A DNA stretch of 64,000 bases from Alicyclobacillus acidiphilus NBRC 100859 (GCF_001544355.1 NZ_BCQI01000005.1:52829-116828), one strand, 5' to 3'; shown: positions 17,468-27,429, counted from the stretch's first letter. Notes: generated by a model not told the origin, from the sequence alone. Program-made: numbers and translations.

Positions 17468-18622
17468 TCACGGCGAAGCTGTGGAATCCGATTTCACAGG
17501 ATGCGGCGGCAGCGGTCCGAGATACTGAAACAACTGGGTCTCAATGCGACCGTTGTACAATTTCCGGCGTTTGTCCGCCCGAAGGCCGTACAGCCGTTCA
17601 AATTGCGGATGAGAGGTCAGGATGAAAACGGACCACGTGTCGAGGGTGCGGAAATTGCGGCCGAGCTCCTTGTACAGCCGCTCCGTCTCGTCGATGGTCA
17701 TCAACCGCTCTCCGTACGGCGGATTGCTGATGATGCACCCATACTGTTCGCGCGGTTGGATTTTGCGGGCGTCGGCGCGTTCGATGCGGATGACATCTTC
17801 GAGATCGGCATAATTGACGTGTCGGCGGGCCAACTCCAGCACCTCGTCATCGATGTCGGAAGCGACGACGTCGAGTTCAACGTGTCGCCGGGCCGCCTTC
17901 GCTTCGTCGCGAGCCTCGTCAAACGGGCGTTCGCCGACGATGGTCCAGTCTTCGGCGTCGAACGTGCGAAGCAGGCCCGGCGCGATGCGAAGGCCGTACA
18001 TGGCGGCCTCGATCGCGATGGTGCCAGAGCCGCAGAGCGGATCGCGGAAGGGACGGTGGGCATCCCATCGACTCAGCAGGACGAGCGCGGCCGCCAGTGT
18101 TTCGCGCAAGGGCGCGACGGCGTTGAGCAGGCGATAGCCACGCCGGTGGAGTCCGCTTCCGCTGGTGTCCAAACGCAAGGTGGCGACGTCTTTGACGATG
18201 GAAACCTCCACTTTATATGTCGATCCGGTCTCCGCAAACGTCATCTGGTGGTACGCCTTCTGCAGACTGTCGACGATGGCTCGCTTCACGATGCTTTGGC
18301 AAGCCGGCACGCTGTGCAAGGTGCTCTTGACTGACTTGCCGACGACGGGGAAGTTGGCGTCGCGAGGCAGGATGTCAGCCCAGTCGATGGCGGAAACGCC
18401 TTGATAGAGGTCTTCAAACGTGATCGCAGGGAAAGACGCAAGTTCAATAAACACGCGTTCAGCGGTACGGAGCCAGAGGTTTGCTCTCGCGACGGCCGCG
18501 GCATCGCCTTGAAAACGCACCAGGCCGTTTTCGCTCTGCGTCTCGTAACCAAGCAATTGCAATTCACGCGCCGTCAACGCTTCGAGCCCGAACGCGCACG
18601 TCGCCACAATCTGAAATGTCAT
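17468..18622 (-). CDS. THUMP-domain class I RNA methyltransferase (RlmL/YpsC-like)
   Basis: A 384-residue protein that should N2-methylate a guanine in large-subunit rRNA using SAM. An N-terminal THUMP region (about 1-160) is followed by a Rossmann methyltransferase domain. That domain has the SAM loop DPLCGSGTIAIEAA near residue 195 and the catalytic NPPYGERL near 303, the N-P-P-Y type of amino-methyltransferases. Start ATG 18622 follows AAGGAG. The length equals Bacillus YpsC rather than the long E. coli RlmL fusion. It is a single gene, separated from acnA by 263 bp with no recognised feature. Confidence 0.92.
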   Translation of the reverse strand: MTFQIVATCAFGLEALTARELQLLGYETQSENGLVRFQGDAAAVARANLWLRTAERVFIELASFPAITFEDLYQGVSAIDWADILPRDANFPVVGKSVKSTLHSVPACQSIVKRAIVDSLQKAYHQMTFAETGSTYKVEVSIVKDVATLRLDTSGSGLHRRGYRLLNAVAPLRETLAAALVLLSRWDAHRPFRDPLCGSGTIAIEAAMYGLRIAPGLLRTFDAEDWTIVGERPFDEARDEAKAARRHVELDVVASDIDDEVLELARRHVNYADLEDVIRIERADARKIQPREQYGCIISNPPYGERLMTIDETERLYKELGRNFRTLDTWSVFILTSHPQFERLYGLRADKRRKLYNGRIETQLFQYLGPLPPHPVKSDSTASP

Positions 18623-18754
18623 TCGCTATATCGCTCCTTATCATAAACAAAAGGCGCGTGACCCCCGCGTCGCCGAATCTCTCCAGCGACCGTCGGCCAT
18701 GCGCCCGTAAACTTCGCGAATGTGCTTTTCGCAAGTGTACCTTTTCGCGAATGC

Positions 18755-19717
18755 TCAGCGATTCAACAACAGGACAATCATCGACGCCAGCGAGAAACAT
18801 GCGCTGATGAGGTAGACGACCGTCACGGTCTGCACCTGCGTCAAACCGGAGCGGAGCAGCCAGTGGTGCACGTGGCTTTGATCTGGTTTGTACACCGGCT
18901 TGCCAGCCCGCGCTCGGACGAGGACGACGCGTACGGCGTCGAAGATCGGCACACCGAGTGCAAGGATAGGAACGCCAATCGAAATCACCGTCGCCGACTT
19001 GAACGCGCCGACCGACGCAATGGCCGCCAGCAAATAGCCGAGGACGGTGGAACCGGCGTCGCCCATGATGATTCGCGCCGGATAGAAGTTGTGGCGCAAA
19101 AATCCGATAGCGGCGCCCGTGACAGCGATAGCGAACCACGCGGACAGGGCGTCGCCCTTAATTAACGCGATGAAAAACAGCGTGGTCGCGGAAATTGCGG
19201 CAATCCCCGCCGCGAGTCCATCGACGCCGTCGAGAAAGTTGAAGACGTTCGTCACGCCGACCACCCAGAGTACCGTAAGCACGACGGAAAGGGCCGTTGG
19301 CAACGCGATGAAATGGTGATGGCCAAACGGCGACGTAAATCCTTGAATGCCGCCGCCAAACAGCGGAATGAGCAACGCTGCCAAGATTTGCACAGCAAAT
19401 CGCACGGAAACGGAAAAATCCTTGCCGCGCGTCTTGTAGTAGTCGTCCAGAAGCCCAATGCCAAACAGCATGAGCGCGCCAATCATGACGCCGATATAAG
19501 GCGTATTCAACCAATTGTCCCAAACAAATCCGAATACGCACGATGCGATGAACCCAGCTAAAATCGCTCCGCCACCGAGCAGCGGAAGTGGGTCGCGATG
19601 GATTTTGCGATCGTTCGGCAGATCGACAAATTTCCACTTAATCGCTAGTCTTCTCAATTGCGGGGCCAATAAAAACGCGATCAGAAAGGCAATCACGCCT
19701 GAAAGCCACAGCGGCAT
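18755..19717 (-). CDS. tagO: Polyprenyl-phosphate GlcNAc-1-phosphate transferase (TagO/WecA, MraY family)
   Basis: A 320-residue polytopic membrane enzyme with about ten segments. It transfers a sugar-1-phosphate (probably GlcNAc-1-P) to undecaprenyl phosphate, starting wall teichoic acid or other envelope polymers. Family motifs are visible: the GLLDDYYKTRGK aspartate pair, NVFNFLDGVDGLAAG, IIMGDAGSTVLGY and the C-terminal HVHHWLLRSGL. Together these mark TagO/WecA rather than MraY itself. ATG 19717 follows GAGGAGAGG; an in-frame start eight codons upstream overlaps that signal. No teichoic acid genes adjoin it. Confidence 0.9.
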   Translation of the reverse strand: MPLWLSGVIAFLIAFLLAPQLRRLAIKWKFVDLPNDRKIHRDPLPLLGGGAILAGFIASCVFGFVWDNWLNTPYIGVMIGALMLFGIGLLDDYYKTRGKDFSVSVRFAVQILAALLIPLFGGGIQGFTSPFGHHHFIALPTALSVVLTVLWVVGVTNVFNFLDGVDGLAAGIAAISATTLFFIALIKGDALSAWFAIAVTGAAIGFLRHNFYPARIIMGDAGSTVLGYLLAAIASVGAFKSATVISIGVPILALGVPIFDAVRVVLVRARAGKPVYKPDQSHVHHWLLRSGLTQVQTVTVVYLISACFSLASMIVLLLNR

Positions 19718-19977
19718 AGTGTCCTCTCCTCTGAGTGACAATTCACGAGCATTATACTAAACCACAGAATGGACGGCTATACTGGTTTCGTATCTTTCTG
19801 GTGTTTTTCTGAATGCTAAGTCAATAAATTCATATTTTGCTCGGTCCTTGGGCGAATTTCGATGTTTGTCGTTTGCATGACATTTCACGCGAAATCATTG
19901 TTTTTCTGTCCAGGCTCTGCAAACATAGTGTGGTGATCTGGAGTGGACGGTTACTAGGTCCTCAAGGGAGTGAGCAT

Positions 19978-20904
19978 ATGCAGGCCAATGGAGTCGCTTA
20001 CGACGAATCGCTGAATGGACTTGATGCGCCAAGGGCGACCTTTCGTGATTATATGTCGATTATGAAGTGGGGTATCACCATCGCCAACCTGATGGCGACG
20101 TTTGCTGGAATGTGGGCTGCCTCACACGGGCATCCGCCGCTGGCGATACTTTTCTTCACGCTTCTCGGCACGACGCTCGTCGTCGCAGGCGGGGCGGCGT
20201 TGAACAACTATTACGATCGCGACATCGACCAACACATGGCCCGCACCAAAAAACGCGCCGTCGCCGTCGGCAAGGTGGCCCCTGGTATCGCGCTGTGCAT
20301 CGGCCTGTCGATGAGTGTGGTCGGGCTCTTCGTACTGTTCTATTTCGTCAATTTGCAAGCGGCGGCATGCGCGTTTGTCGGACTCTTCGTGTACTCGTAT
20401 TTGTATACCGTGTGGTTTAAACGCCATACGACCCTGAACACCGTTCTCGGCGGGGTTTCCGGCGCGATGCCGCCGCTTATCGGTTGGGCGGCGGGCAGCG
20501 GCGGCTCCTTGCCGCTGACGGCTTGGTGCGTGTTCTTCACCTTCTTCTTGTGGCAGCCTCCGCATTTTCTGCCGCTCGCGATGAAGAAGACGGAGGACTA
20601 TCGCGCGGCGGGTATCCCCATGTTGCCGGTCGTCCGCGGTTTCCGCGAGACGAAGCGGCAGATTGTCGTCTATACGGCGGCGATGGTTCCGGTGTCGTTG
20701 ATGCTGACCACCCTGCACGCGGAAGGCTGGATTTACTTTATCGTCATGGCCGTATTGGGCCTTATCTTCTTGTACATGGCGATTCAAGGACTCTTTGTCA
20801 AACCGGATCAGGATTTGGTGTGGGCCAACAAGGTGTTCCGTTTTTCGCTCATTTATTTGACGGCCTTGTGCATCGTGATGGTGCTTTCGGTATCGCTGTT
20901 CTGA
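19978..20904 (+). CDS. ctaB: Protoheme IX farnesyltransferase (heme O synthase)
   Basis: A 308-residue membrane prenyltransferase of the UbiA superfamily that adds farnesyl to heme B to make heme O for terminal oxidases. The Asp-rich NNYYDRDIDQHMARTKKRA motif near residue 80 binds Mg-diphosphate. YTVWFKRHTTLNTVLGG and the second motif MKKTEDYRAAGIPMLP follow, and the whole has eight or nine membrane segments. ATG 19978 follows AAGGGAGTG; the frame is open further upstream without support. It stands alone here, with no ctaA or cytochrome oxidase genes next to it, and implies an aerobic lifestyle. Confidence 0.95.
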   Translation: MQANGVAYDESLNGLDAPRATFRDYMSIMKWGITIANLMATFAGMWAASHGHPPLAILFFTLLGTTLVVAGGAALNNYYDRDIDQHMARTKKRAVAVGKVAPGIALCIGLSMSVVGLFVLFYFVNLQAAACAFVGLFVYSYLYTVWFKRHTTLNTVLGGVSGAMPPLIGWAAGSGGSLPLTAWCVFFTFFLWQPPHFLPLAMKKTEDYRAAGIPMLPVVRGFRETKRQIVVYTAAMVPVSLMLTTLHAEGWIYFIVMAVLGLIFLYMAIQGLFVKPDQDLVWANKVFRFSLIYLTALCIVMVLSVSLF

Positions 20905-20932
20905 CGTGAGTGGTTCTGATGACCGTCGTGAC

Positions 20933-20965
20933 GCGACAGCCGCGGTACACAAACGCGGCTGTCGC
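20933..20965. terminator. Perfect 12-bp hairpin between convergent ctaB and rocD
   Basis: GCGACAGCCGCG (20933-20944) pairs perfectly with CGCGGCTGTCGC (20954-20965). Neither side has a clear T-run. Its position between two convergent stops suggests a bidirectional termination or processing role, inferred only. Confidence 0.5.
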
Positions 20966-21007
20966 AGCGTGATGTTTGGAACATGAACATCACAACGGCT
21001 GAAATCG

Positions 21008-22213
21008 TCATGCTTCCAACACGCTCCGGATGCGCCTCACCGCGTCGTCGAGATCGGCTTTGGCGATGGTCAGCGGCGGAGCGAAGCGAATGACATTGTC
21101 GTGCGTCTCTTTGCAAAGGAGCCCTCTGTGCATGAGCCGCTCGCAGTAGGGGCGCGCGGGCTCGTCGAGTTCCAGTCCAATAAACAAGCCTCGGCCCCGC
21201 ACTTCAACGATGTGCGGGTTTTCGATTTTGCGCAACTCATTTAGGAAATAGGCGCCGAGTTCGCGAGAGCGTTTGGGCAGATCTTCATCGACAATCACTT
21301 CCATCGACGCGATCGCAACGGCCGCGGCCAACGGATTTCCGCCGAACGTGGAGCCGTGCGAACCGGGTTCGAAGACGCCGAGAATATCGCGGTTCGCGGC
21401 GACGGCAGAGACGGGGAACACGCCGCCGCCAAGCGCTTTGCCGAGGATATACACATCTGGTACAACCTCTTCCCAGTCACATGCGAACATTTGGCCGGTT
21501 CGGCCGAAACCGGTCTGGATCTCGTCGGCGACGAACAGCACATTCGCGGCTTTGCAGGCAGCATACGCGTCGCGGAGAAAGCCGTTCGGCGGAATGACGA
21601 TGCCTGCTTCGCCCTGGATGGGCTCCGTGATGAAAGCGGCTGTGTTGGGTGTGATGGCCGCTTTGAGCCTGTCGAGATCGCCGTACGGTACGACCTTGAA
21701 GCCTGGCGTCAACGGTTCGAAGCCGCGCTGATATTCGGGATGCGACGACATCGAGACCGCCGTGATCGTGCGGCCGTGAAAATTCCCTGCGCTGACGATA
21801 ATTTCCGCTTGGCCGGCGGGAATGCCCTTGACGTCGTATGCCCAGCGGCGGACTGCTTTTACGGCCGTTTCGACCGCTTCGGCACCGGTGTTCATCGGCA
21901 GGATGGTGTCCTTCTGGGTCAGGGCGGCCAACTTTTCGTAAAATGGGCCCAGGGTGACGCTGTGGAAAGCGCGCGAGGTCAATGTCACCTTGTCCGCCTG
22001 TTCCTTCAACGCGCGAATGATGCGCGGATGGCGGTGGCCTTGGTTGAGTGCGGAATACGCGCTCAACATATCCATGTACCGGTTGCCTTCTGGATCTTCA
22101 ACCCAGATGCCTTCCGCGCGCTCGATCACGATGGGCAGAGGTTTATAATTGCTCGCACCGAATCGCTCGGTGAGTTCAATCAACTGTTGTGACGTGGACG
22201 GTACGGCTGCCAT
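21008..22213 (-). CDS. rocD: Ornithine--oxo-acid aminotransferase
   Basis: PLP-dependent class III aminotransferase that converts ornithine and 2-oxoglutarate to glutamate semialdehyde and glutamate in arginine catabolism or proline synthesis. The 401-residue length is normal. Motifs seen are [53 protein letters not shown] (Asp230/Glu231) and the PLP lysine in ILGKALGGG (Lys259). ATG 22213 follows GAGGAGG; the frame continues upstream without signal. No rocF or other arginine genes adjoin it. It is divergent from ispG. Confidence 0.94.
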   Translation of the reverse strand: MAAVPSTSQQLIELTERFGASNYKPLPIVIERAEGIWVEDPEGNRYMDMLSAYSALNQGHRHPRIIRALKEQADKVTLTSRAFHSVTLGPFYEKLAALTQKDTILPMNTGAEAVETAVKAVRRWAYDVKGIPAGQAEIIVSAGNFHGRTITAVSMSSHPEYQRGFEPLTPGFKVVPYGDLDRLKAAITPNTAAFITEPIQGEAGIVIPPNGFLRDAYAACKAANVLFVADEIQTGFGRTGQMFACDWEEVVPDVYILGKALGGGVFPVSAVAANRDILGVFEPGSHGSTFGGNPLAAAVAIASMEVIVDEDLPKRSRELGAYFLNELRKIENPHIVEVRGRGLFIGLELDEPARPYCERLMHRGLLCKETHDNVIRFAPPLTIAKADLDDAVRRIRSVLEA

Positions 22214-22402
22214 CTGACATTCCTCCTCAAAATGTTGGAGCGTGAATCGCATCCATTGGGGTGCGGGCGATGACGGCAGGCAAAGCGTTGAGGGCTTTAT
22301 TGCCTCATTATCCGCCATCGATCCCGCGGCTTCAACCAGGCTTGACCAAGGAAGCGCGGCCACCGCTCCGTTCATTCCTGTAGTTTGTGGTTGAACAGCT
22401 CG

Positions 22403-22408
22403 TATAAT
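22403..22408 (+). promoter_or_regulatory. Perfect -10 box upstream of ispG
   Basis: TATAAT at 22403-22408, about 53 bp before the ispG ATG. The region 17 bp upstream has only a weak -35 (GTAGTT), so the call rests on the -10 box and the position. Confidence 0.4.
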
Positions 22409-22461
22409 TTCGATAAGATCGTGTTTGGGTATTCAGATGACATACGGGGAGACGATGAAAA

Positions 22462-23547
22462 ATGTATCGTCGCGAAGATACAAAGCCGGTACGCGTCGGG
22501 GACGTCGTCATTGGCGGAAGCAACCAGGTCATCATTCAAAGCATGACGATGACAAAGACGGCTGACGTAAAGGGAACGGTCGAGCAGATTCATCGTTTGG
22601 AAGACGCTGGGTGTCAAGTCGTGCGCGTGACAGTCAATACCCGAGACGCTGCGGAAGCTATCAAGGACATCAAGCGGCAGATTCATATTCCGTTGGTCGC
22701 AGATATTCATTTCGATCATCGTCTTGCCTTGGAAGCAATCCGCAACGGCATCGATAAAGTGCGTATCAATCCGGGCAATATTGGCAAGCGCGAGAAGGTC
22801 GAAGAAGTTGTCAAGGCGTGTAAGGAACGCGGCATTCCGATTCGCATCGGAGTCAACGCAGGTTCTTTGGAGAGACATATACTCGAAAAGTACGGTTATC
22901 CGACCGCTGAAGGCATGTTGGAAAGCGCGGAACACCACGTAAAGATACTGGAAGATCTCGATTTTGACGACATCATCATTTCGATGAAGGCGTCGGATGT
23001 GCCGCTTGCCATCGAGGCGTACCGCCTGGCGGCTGAGCGATTCCGCTACCCGCTCCACCTCGGCATCACGGAATCGGGAACGCTGTTCAGCGGAACCATT
23101 AAAAGCGCGGCGGGACTCGGCACGCTGTTGGGCATGGGCATTGGCAACACCATCCGCGTTTCGCTGTCCGCGGATCCTGTCGAAGAAATCAAGGTTGCCC
23201 GCGAATTGCTGAAGACATTCCATATCGTTTCGGACGCCGTGACCATCGTGTCGTGTCCGACGTGCGGGCGAATCGATATCGATCTCATCAGTATCGCGAA
23301 CGAGATCGAAGCGTATACGCAGAACATCAAAGCACCCATCAAGGTCTCGGTGTTGGGCTGCGCCGTGAATGGACCGGGTGAAGCGCGCGAAGCCGACATT
23401 GGCATCGCGGGCGCACGCGGCGAAGGATTGCTGTTCCGCAAGGGCGAAGTGGTCAGAAAGATTCCAGAAGCTGAACTCGTATCCGAGTTGAAGAAGGAAA
23501 TCGACATCATGGCGAAGCGGTATGCCGAGACGGGTTCGATTGTTTGA
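22462..23547 (+). CDS. ispG: (E)-4-hydroxy-3-methylbut-2-enyl-diphosphate synthase
   Basis: 4Fe-4S enzyme of the MEP pathway that converts MEcPP to HMBPP on the way to isoprenoids. The 361-residue length equals the two-domain bacterial form. An N-terminal TIM-barrel ([30 protein letters not shown]) is followed by the cluster domain. The cluster ligands are Cys265 and Cys268 (SCPTCGR), Cys300 ([11 protein letters not shown]) and Glu307. The leader contains GGGGAGACG before the ATG. A terminator follows about 80 bp downstream, so it is probably monocistronic. Confidence 0.97.
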   Translation: MYRREDTKPVRVGDVVIGGSNQVIIQSMTMTKTADVKGTVEQIHRLEDAGCQVVRVTVNTRDAAEAIKDIKRQIHIPLVADIHFDHRLALEAIRNGIDKVRINPGNIGKREKVEEVVKACKERGIPIRIGVNAGSLERHILEKYGYPTAEGMLESAEHHVKILEDLDFDDIIISMKASDVPLAIEAYRLAAERFRYPLHLGITESGTLFSGTIKSAAGLGTLLGMGIGNTIRVSLSADPVEEIKVARELLKTFHIVSDAVTIVSCPTCGRIDIDLISIANEIEAYTQNIKAPIKVSVLGCAVNGPGEAREADIGIAGARGEGLLFRKGEVVRKIPEAELVSELKKEIDIMAKRYAETGSIV

Positions 23548-23623
23548 TCGAAAGCGCATGGCTTTTTCCGTAACACTTCCAAAACTAACTTCTGCAACTG
23601 GGTCAGTCGGTGTCAAAACCGGG

Positions 23624-23660
23624 GCCACCGAGGGGGGATTTTCCTCGGTCGGCTCCTTTT
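23624..23660 (+). terminator. Rho-independent terminator after ispG
   Basis: GCCACCGAGG (23624-23633) pairs with CCTCGGTCGGC (23643-23653) with one bulged base. A T-rich run (TCCTTTTGTCTTT) follows. Confidence 0.7.
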
Positions 23661-23724
23661 GTCTTTAACGGGAATTCTCTGCTTGTCGGCCGCCTGTCGC
23701 CGGTTTCGGGGGCACGCTCATGCG

Positions 23725-24018
23725 TCAGCGAGTCGCCAGGAAGGCTCTCAGCTGTCCCTTGATGGCTTCCGCGACCTCCTCGCTCTCCGCGCCGATGTGA
23801 TAATGGTCGCCGTCGAGGTTGGTGTCAAAGCCTTGGAAGCCGCAGCGACGAAGATACGAAGCGATATCTTCGACGCTTTCCGAAGGGGTGACGAGCACTT
23901 TTTCGCCGATGAAGTCGTCGTTGACGTACACGTCATAGTGATCGTGCATCGTTTTGAGATTGTTTTCTTGCCAGCCAAAAATGGGTGAAAACCAGTTCCT
24001 CTCGTTTTCGACAGCCAT
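23725..24018 (-). CDS. Hypothetical acidic protein, 97 residues
   Basis: A short cytosolic-looking protein with many Asp, Glu and His residues: HDHYDVYVNDDFIGEKVL in the middle and LDGDHYHIGAESEEVAEAI near the C-terminus. No membrane segment or signal peptide is seen in the chosen form. I picked ATG 24018 because GGAGGAGGG lies ten bases upstream; the frame stays open for 46 more codons without such a site. I do not recognise the family. The terminal part could be a small alpha/beta domain. Confidence 0.6.
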   Translation of the reverse strand: MAVENERNWFSPIFGWQENNLKTMHDHYDVYVNDDFIGEKVLVTPSESVEDIASYLRRCGFQGFDTNLDGDHYHIGAESEEVAEAIKGQLRAFLATR

Positions 24019-24170
24019 GCGCAAACAGCCCTCCTCCGTTTTTCCTAGTGTCCCCTCCCGAAATCCAGCCATGTAGCCCATTTGGGATTTCCAAGGGCTG
24101 CCTACCTTTCTGCGGAAAGTCAATCTATAGTGGAAACTGAACGGAGACAAACACATGGGGGAGAGAAACG

Positions 24171-25478
24171 ATGAAGCGCGCCTGGAAAAAATCTGCGATC
24201 ACCCTTGGCACAGTTGGGGCAGCAGTTGTTTTGTCCGTCGCTTGCGCCGCAACCTTGCCCGACGCACGTGCCGACAACCAAACGACAACCCCACCGATGA
24301 ATGCCGCAGCGAGCCAAGGTCCCGTAACCATTACGTTCTACGAGGCGATGGATGGGAATTTCGGCAAGGAACTGACAAAATTGACCACGCAGTTCGAAAA
24401 GGCGAACCCAGGTATCAAGGTGAACCTGGTATTCACAGGGAACTATCCGGCCCTTCAGGACAAGTTGACGGCCGCAGTGGCCGCGCACAACGAACCAACC
24501 ATCGCGCAGGTACAGGATACCTGGGAGACGGAGTTCTATCAGAACCATTTGCTCCAACCGCTCGGAGATCTGCTGCCGAAGTCGCTGGTCGACGATATCA
24601 TTCCGGGGTGGAAGGAAGACAATTCGTACAACGGCCAACTCGTATCCGTCCCATTCAACCGATCCGTCTACGTTCTCTATTACAACACGGCTCTCTTCAA
24701 GCAAGCAGGAATTCAGCGCGCTCCGAAGACGTGGGCCCAGCTCCAGCAGGATGCCGCGACAATCAAGAAGAAGACAGGTGTGGCGGGATTTGGCATGCAG
24801 GACGATTACTACACATGGGAGACCTTGCTTCACCAAGAAGGGGGCAGCGTGTTGAACGCCGCCGAAACCAAACCCGCGTTTGATACGGCCGCAGGCAGAA
24901 AGGCGCTTCGTTTCATGTACCAACTGGCCCATACGGGTGACGGCGCCGTTTCGGTGGTCAGTGCCAACGCGTACATCACCGACGGATTTAACGACGGATC
25001 GTACGCGACGGATTTCGATTCATCCGCAGGGGTCGCCTATCTCACCAATCCCAAACTTCATTACGCGTCTGCTCCGCTGCCCGCAGGGACGACGCACGCG
25101 GTGAGCAGCGGCGGGACGAACGTCGTCTTGTTCAAGCAGGTGACGGCGCTGCAAAAGGCGGCGGCCATCAAGTACATCGAATATCTCCTCTCCGACAAGA
25201 CGACCGTGGCGTGGGCGGAGAACACTGGATATCTGCCGATGACGAACAGCGCGCTTCAGACGCCGGCATGGAAGTCGTTTGTCAAGACACATCCAAACGC
25301 AGGGGTCGCGGCGGATTCGGCCAAGTACGCGTTTTATGAACCGCGCGTCGCCACGATGTCCTCGGCCATCTCTGAGATCGACACGCAGATTGGCAACTAT
25401 ATCGCGGGAAAACAGACGTTGAACGCAACCATGGTGAATATGGTGCAACAAGTCGATGAGGCGCTTTCCAGTCAATAA
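24171..25478 (+). CDS. Extracellular solute-binding protein of a sugar/glycerol-phosphate ABC importer
   Basis: A 435-residue secreted or lipid-anchored binding protein of family 1 (UgpB/MalE-like). The N-terminus is a signal peptide (KRAWKKSA then a hydrophobic stretch), ending in SVACAATLPDA, an atypical lipobox with Cys near residue 25. The body has ITFYEAMDGNFGKEL..., IKVNLVFTGNYPALQDKL and YYNTALFKQAGI, typical of UgpB-type proteins. No permease or ATPase gene lies next to it, so it must work with components encoded elsewhere. A terminator follows immediately. Confidence 0.88.
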   Translation: MKRAWKKSAITLGTVGAAVVLSVACAATLPDARADNQTTTPPMNAAASQGPVTITFYEAMDGNFGKELTKLTTQFEKANPGIKVNLVFTGNYPALQDKLTAAVAAHNEPTIAQVQDTWETEFYQNHLLQPLGDLLPKSLVDDIIPGWKEDNSYNGQLVSVPFNRSVYVLYYNTALFKQAGIQRAPKTWAQLQQDAATIKKKTGVAGFGMQDDYYTWETLLHQEGGSVLNAAETKPAFDTAAGRKALRFMYQLAHTGDGAVSVVSANAYITDGFNDGSYATDFDSSAGVAYLTNPKLHYASAPLPAGTTHAVSSGGTNVVLFKQVTALQKAAAIKYIEYLLSDKTTVAWAENTGYLPMTNSALQTPAWKSFVKTHPNAGVAADSAKYAFYEPRVATMSSAISEIDTQIGNYIAGKQTLNATMVNMVQQVDEALSSQ

Positions 25479-25506
25479 ACGCTTGAGTCAGCAGGGCCCG
25501 CAATCG

Positions 25507-25545
25507 GCGGGATGGCGGGTTTGGGACTCCATCCCGCGCGCTTTT
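25507..25545 (+). terminator. Rho-independent terminator after the solute-binding protein
   Basis: GCGGGATGG (25507-25515) pairs perfectly with CCATCCCGC (25529-25537). GCGCTTTT follows. It separates the orphan binding-protein gene from the histidine operon. Confidence 0.75.
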
Positions 25546-25572
25546 GGCCGTCTGTCCGCCGGAAACGGATTG

Positions 25573-25601
25573 TTGCAATCCAATCCTATCTCCATTATGC
25601 T
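25573..25601 (+). promoter_or_regulatory. Putative promoter of the his operon
   Basis: TTGCAA (25573-25578), a 17-bp spacer and TATGCT (25596-25601), each matching four of six consensus bases. The distance to the first his codon is too short for a T-box or attenuator, so regulation is not apparent. Confidence 0.4.
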
Positions 25602-25624
25602 TTAATACATTAGCGAACTAAAGC

Positions 25625-26776
25625 GTGGTGACAACAGCAGTGGTGCAGCGTGATTGGATGGAATCGAATGGGCTGGGGCAAGGATTCGCGGAACGGCCCA
25701 TGGGCATGCAGGATGGGTACCCGGACTTCGCGAAGCGCCGCCGCGCGATAGAGTCGAAGTTACTGCGATTTTTCGAAGAGATGGGCTACGAACTGGTGAC
25801 GAGCGGCGTCTTTGAATATGTGGATACGCTGCTGCGGGCGAGATCGAACGAGACCTCGCGCGACTGGATACAACTGTTCGACGGCGGCGGCAACGCAATT
25901 GCTTTGCGGCCGGAGATGACGCCGTCCATTGCGCGGATGGCGGCGCCGAGGGTGGCGAATCATCGCACGCCTATCAAATGGTGCTATTGCGAGCGAGTGT
26001 ATCGCCGCACGGCCGATCCGGCTTCGCTGTCGTGGGCGAGCGGCAAGGCGGCCGAGTCGACGCAGGTCGGCGTCGAGTGGATTGGCGACAGGACGGGCGT
26101 TGAAACCGACGCGAGCGTCCTCTCCATGCTGCACGAGGCGACGATGCGCCTTTGCATTTCCGACGCGAAGATTGTGGTCAGCCACGCGCATTTTGTTCCG
26201 TTGCTGTTGCAGGTGCTCGGCGTTGAGGAGTCGGCGGTTCACGCGCTTCTCGAATGTCTGACAAACGGCGATTACGTGGCGTTTGAGCAGTTGATCGCCC
26301 GGGAAATAAGCGACGCAGAAGCAAGCGGTGCTTCGATGCTGACGGCGCTTCAGCAATTGTCCCCTCACCGTCAGTCGGGAGCCGATCCGGCGGATCGGGC
26401 ATCGCGTCTGCTCTGTGCGTTTCGTCCGTGGCTCGGCGAAGAGCGCGAAGCCGCGCCCGCCATCGCCGGCCTCGACGCGGCGTGGCGGACGTTGTGCGAG
26501 CTGGCCGACGTGATCGATCAGGCGCGGTTGTCCGACTGGGTCACGTTCGATCTCACCCTTCACAGAGATATGTCCTACTACACGGGCATCGTGTTTGAAG
26601 TGTTCGCGCACGGCGTGGGTGCGCCCATCGCCTTGGGCGGGCGGTATGACGAACTGCTTGGGCAATTCGGAGCGCCGGCGCCGGCGATAGGTTTCACGTT
26701 TGAAGTGGAGCGAACGATGGCTGCGCTCGCCGCCATGGGGGAAGACGGCGGACATGGAGGCGATAGCGGATGGTGA
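25625..26776 (+). CDS. hisZ: ATP phosphoribosyltransferase regulatory subunit HisZ
   Basis: Catalytically silent class II aminoacyl-tRNA synthetase paralogue that forms a complex with the short HisG and carries the histidine feedback site. It shows the HisRS-like motifs: PMGMQDGYPDF, FDGGGNAIALRPEMTPSIARM, KWCYCERVYRR, and YYTGIVFEVFAHGVGAPIALGGRYDEL near the C-terminus. It is the first gene of the operon and overlaps hisG by 7 bp. The start is unresolved: GTG 25625 or 25628 and ATG 25658 all lack a good ribosome binding site. Function is clear. Confidence 0.9.
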   Translation: MVTTAVVQRDWMESNGLGQGFAERPMGMQDGYPDFAKRRRAIESKLLRFFEEMGYELVTSGVFEYVDTLLRARSNETSRDWIQLFDGGGNAIALRPEMTPSIARMAAPRVANHRTPIKWCYCERVYRRTADPASLSWASGKAAESTQVGVEWIGDRTGVETDASVLSMLHEATMRLCISDAKIVVSHAHFVPLLLQVLGVEESAVHALLECLTNGDYVAFEQLIAREISDAEASGASMLTALQQLSPHRQSGADPADRASRLLCAFRPWLGEEREAAPAIAGLDAAWRTLCELADVIDQARLSDWVTFDLTLHRDMSYYTGIVFEVFAHGVGAPIALGGRYDELLGQFGAPAPAIGFTFEVERTMAALAAMGEDGGHGGDSGW

Positions 26777-27429
26777 CCATTGCGCTGGCGAAAGGGCGCA
26801 CGGTGGATGACCTGTTGCCGCTTTGGCGCGACGCGGGCATTCCGGTCCCGGCGGACATGGACGACAGCCGGGCCTTGGTGTTCGAAGTGCCTTGGGCGGG
26901 GCACGAATGCCTGCGGTATCTCCTGGCGAAGCCTGCCGATGTGCCGACGTACGTGGCGTACGGCGTGGCGGACGTCGGGGTCGTCGGCAAGGACGTGCTG
27001 CTCGAACAGGGCAAAGAGATGTACGAGTTGCTGGATCTCGGCGTTGCCTCCTGCCGCCTGTGTGTGGCGGGACGTCCGGAGGATCGAGACACGCAGCCGC
27101 GCCGGGTCGCCACCAAGTACCCGAAACTCGCGGACAACTACTTCCGGCGTCTCGGCCATTCCGTCGAGATTGTGCCGCTGTCGGGATCGATTGAGTTGGC
27201 GAGTGTGATTGGGCTGACGGATCGGATCTTCGATCTCGTCCAGACCGGCGCCACACTCGATGCCAACGGACTGGTCGTGTTTGACGAAGTGTACGACATA
27301 TCCGCGCGCCTGGTGGCCAATCGCTCGAGCTACAGGATGAAGCACGATATCGTTCAAGAGATGACGGCACGTTTAGCAGAACAGGTTCGCAAGCGAGAGG
27401 GGGATCCGCGTGGGACTGTCGGTGGTTGA
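26770..27429 (+). CDS. hisG: ATP phosphoribosyltransferase, short form
   Basis: Catalyses the first histidine step, ATP plus PRPP to phosphoribosyl-ATP. The 219-residue chain lacks the C-terminal regulatory domain of long HisG, which fits the HisZ partner just upstream. Family sequence seen: IALAKGRTVDDLLPLW, VADVGVVGKDVL, RVATKYPKLADNYF, VPLSGSIELA and the PRPP loop DLVQTGATLDANGL. ATG overlaps the hisZ stop by 7 bp and the 3' end overlaps hisD by 20 bp, so translational coupling is likely. Confidence 0.96.
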   Translation: MVTIALAKGRTVDDLLPLWRDAGIPVPADMDDSRALVFEVPWAGHECLRYLLAKPADVPTYVAYGVADVGVVGKDVLLEQGKEMYELLDLGVASCRLCVAGRPEDRDTQPRRVATKYPKLADNYFRRLGHSVEIVPLSGSIELASVIGLTDRIFDLVQTGATLDANGLVVFDEVYDISARLVANRSSYRMKHDIVQEMTARLAEQVRKREGDPRGTVGG

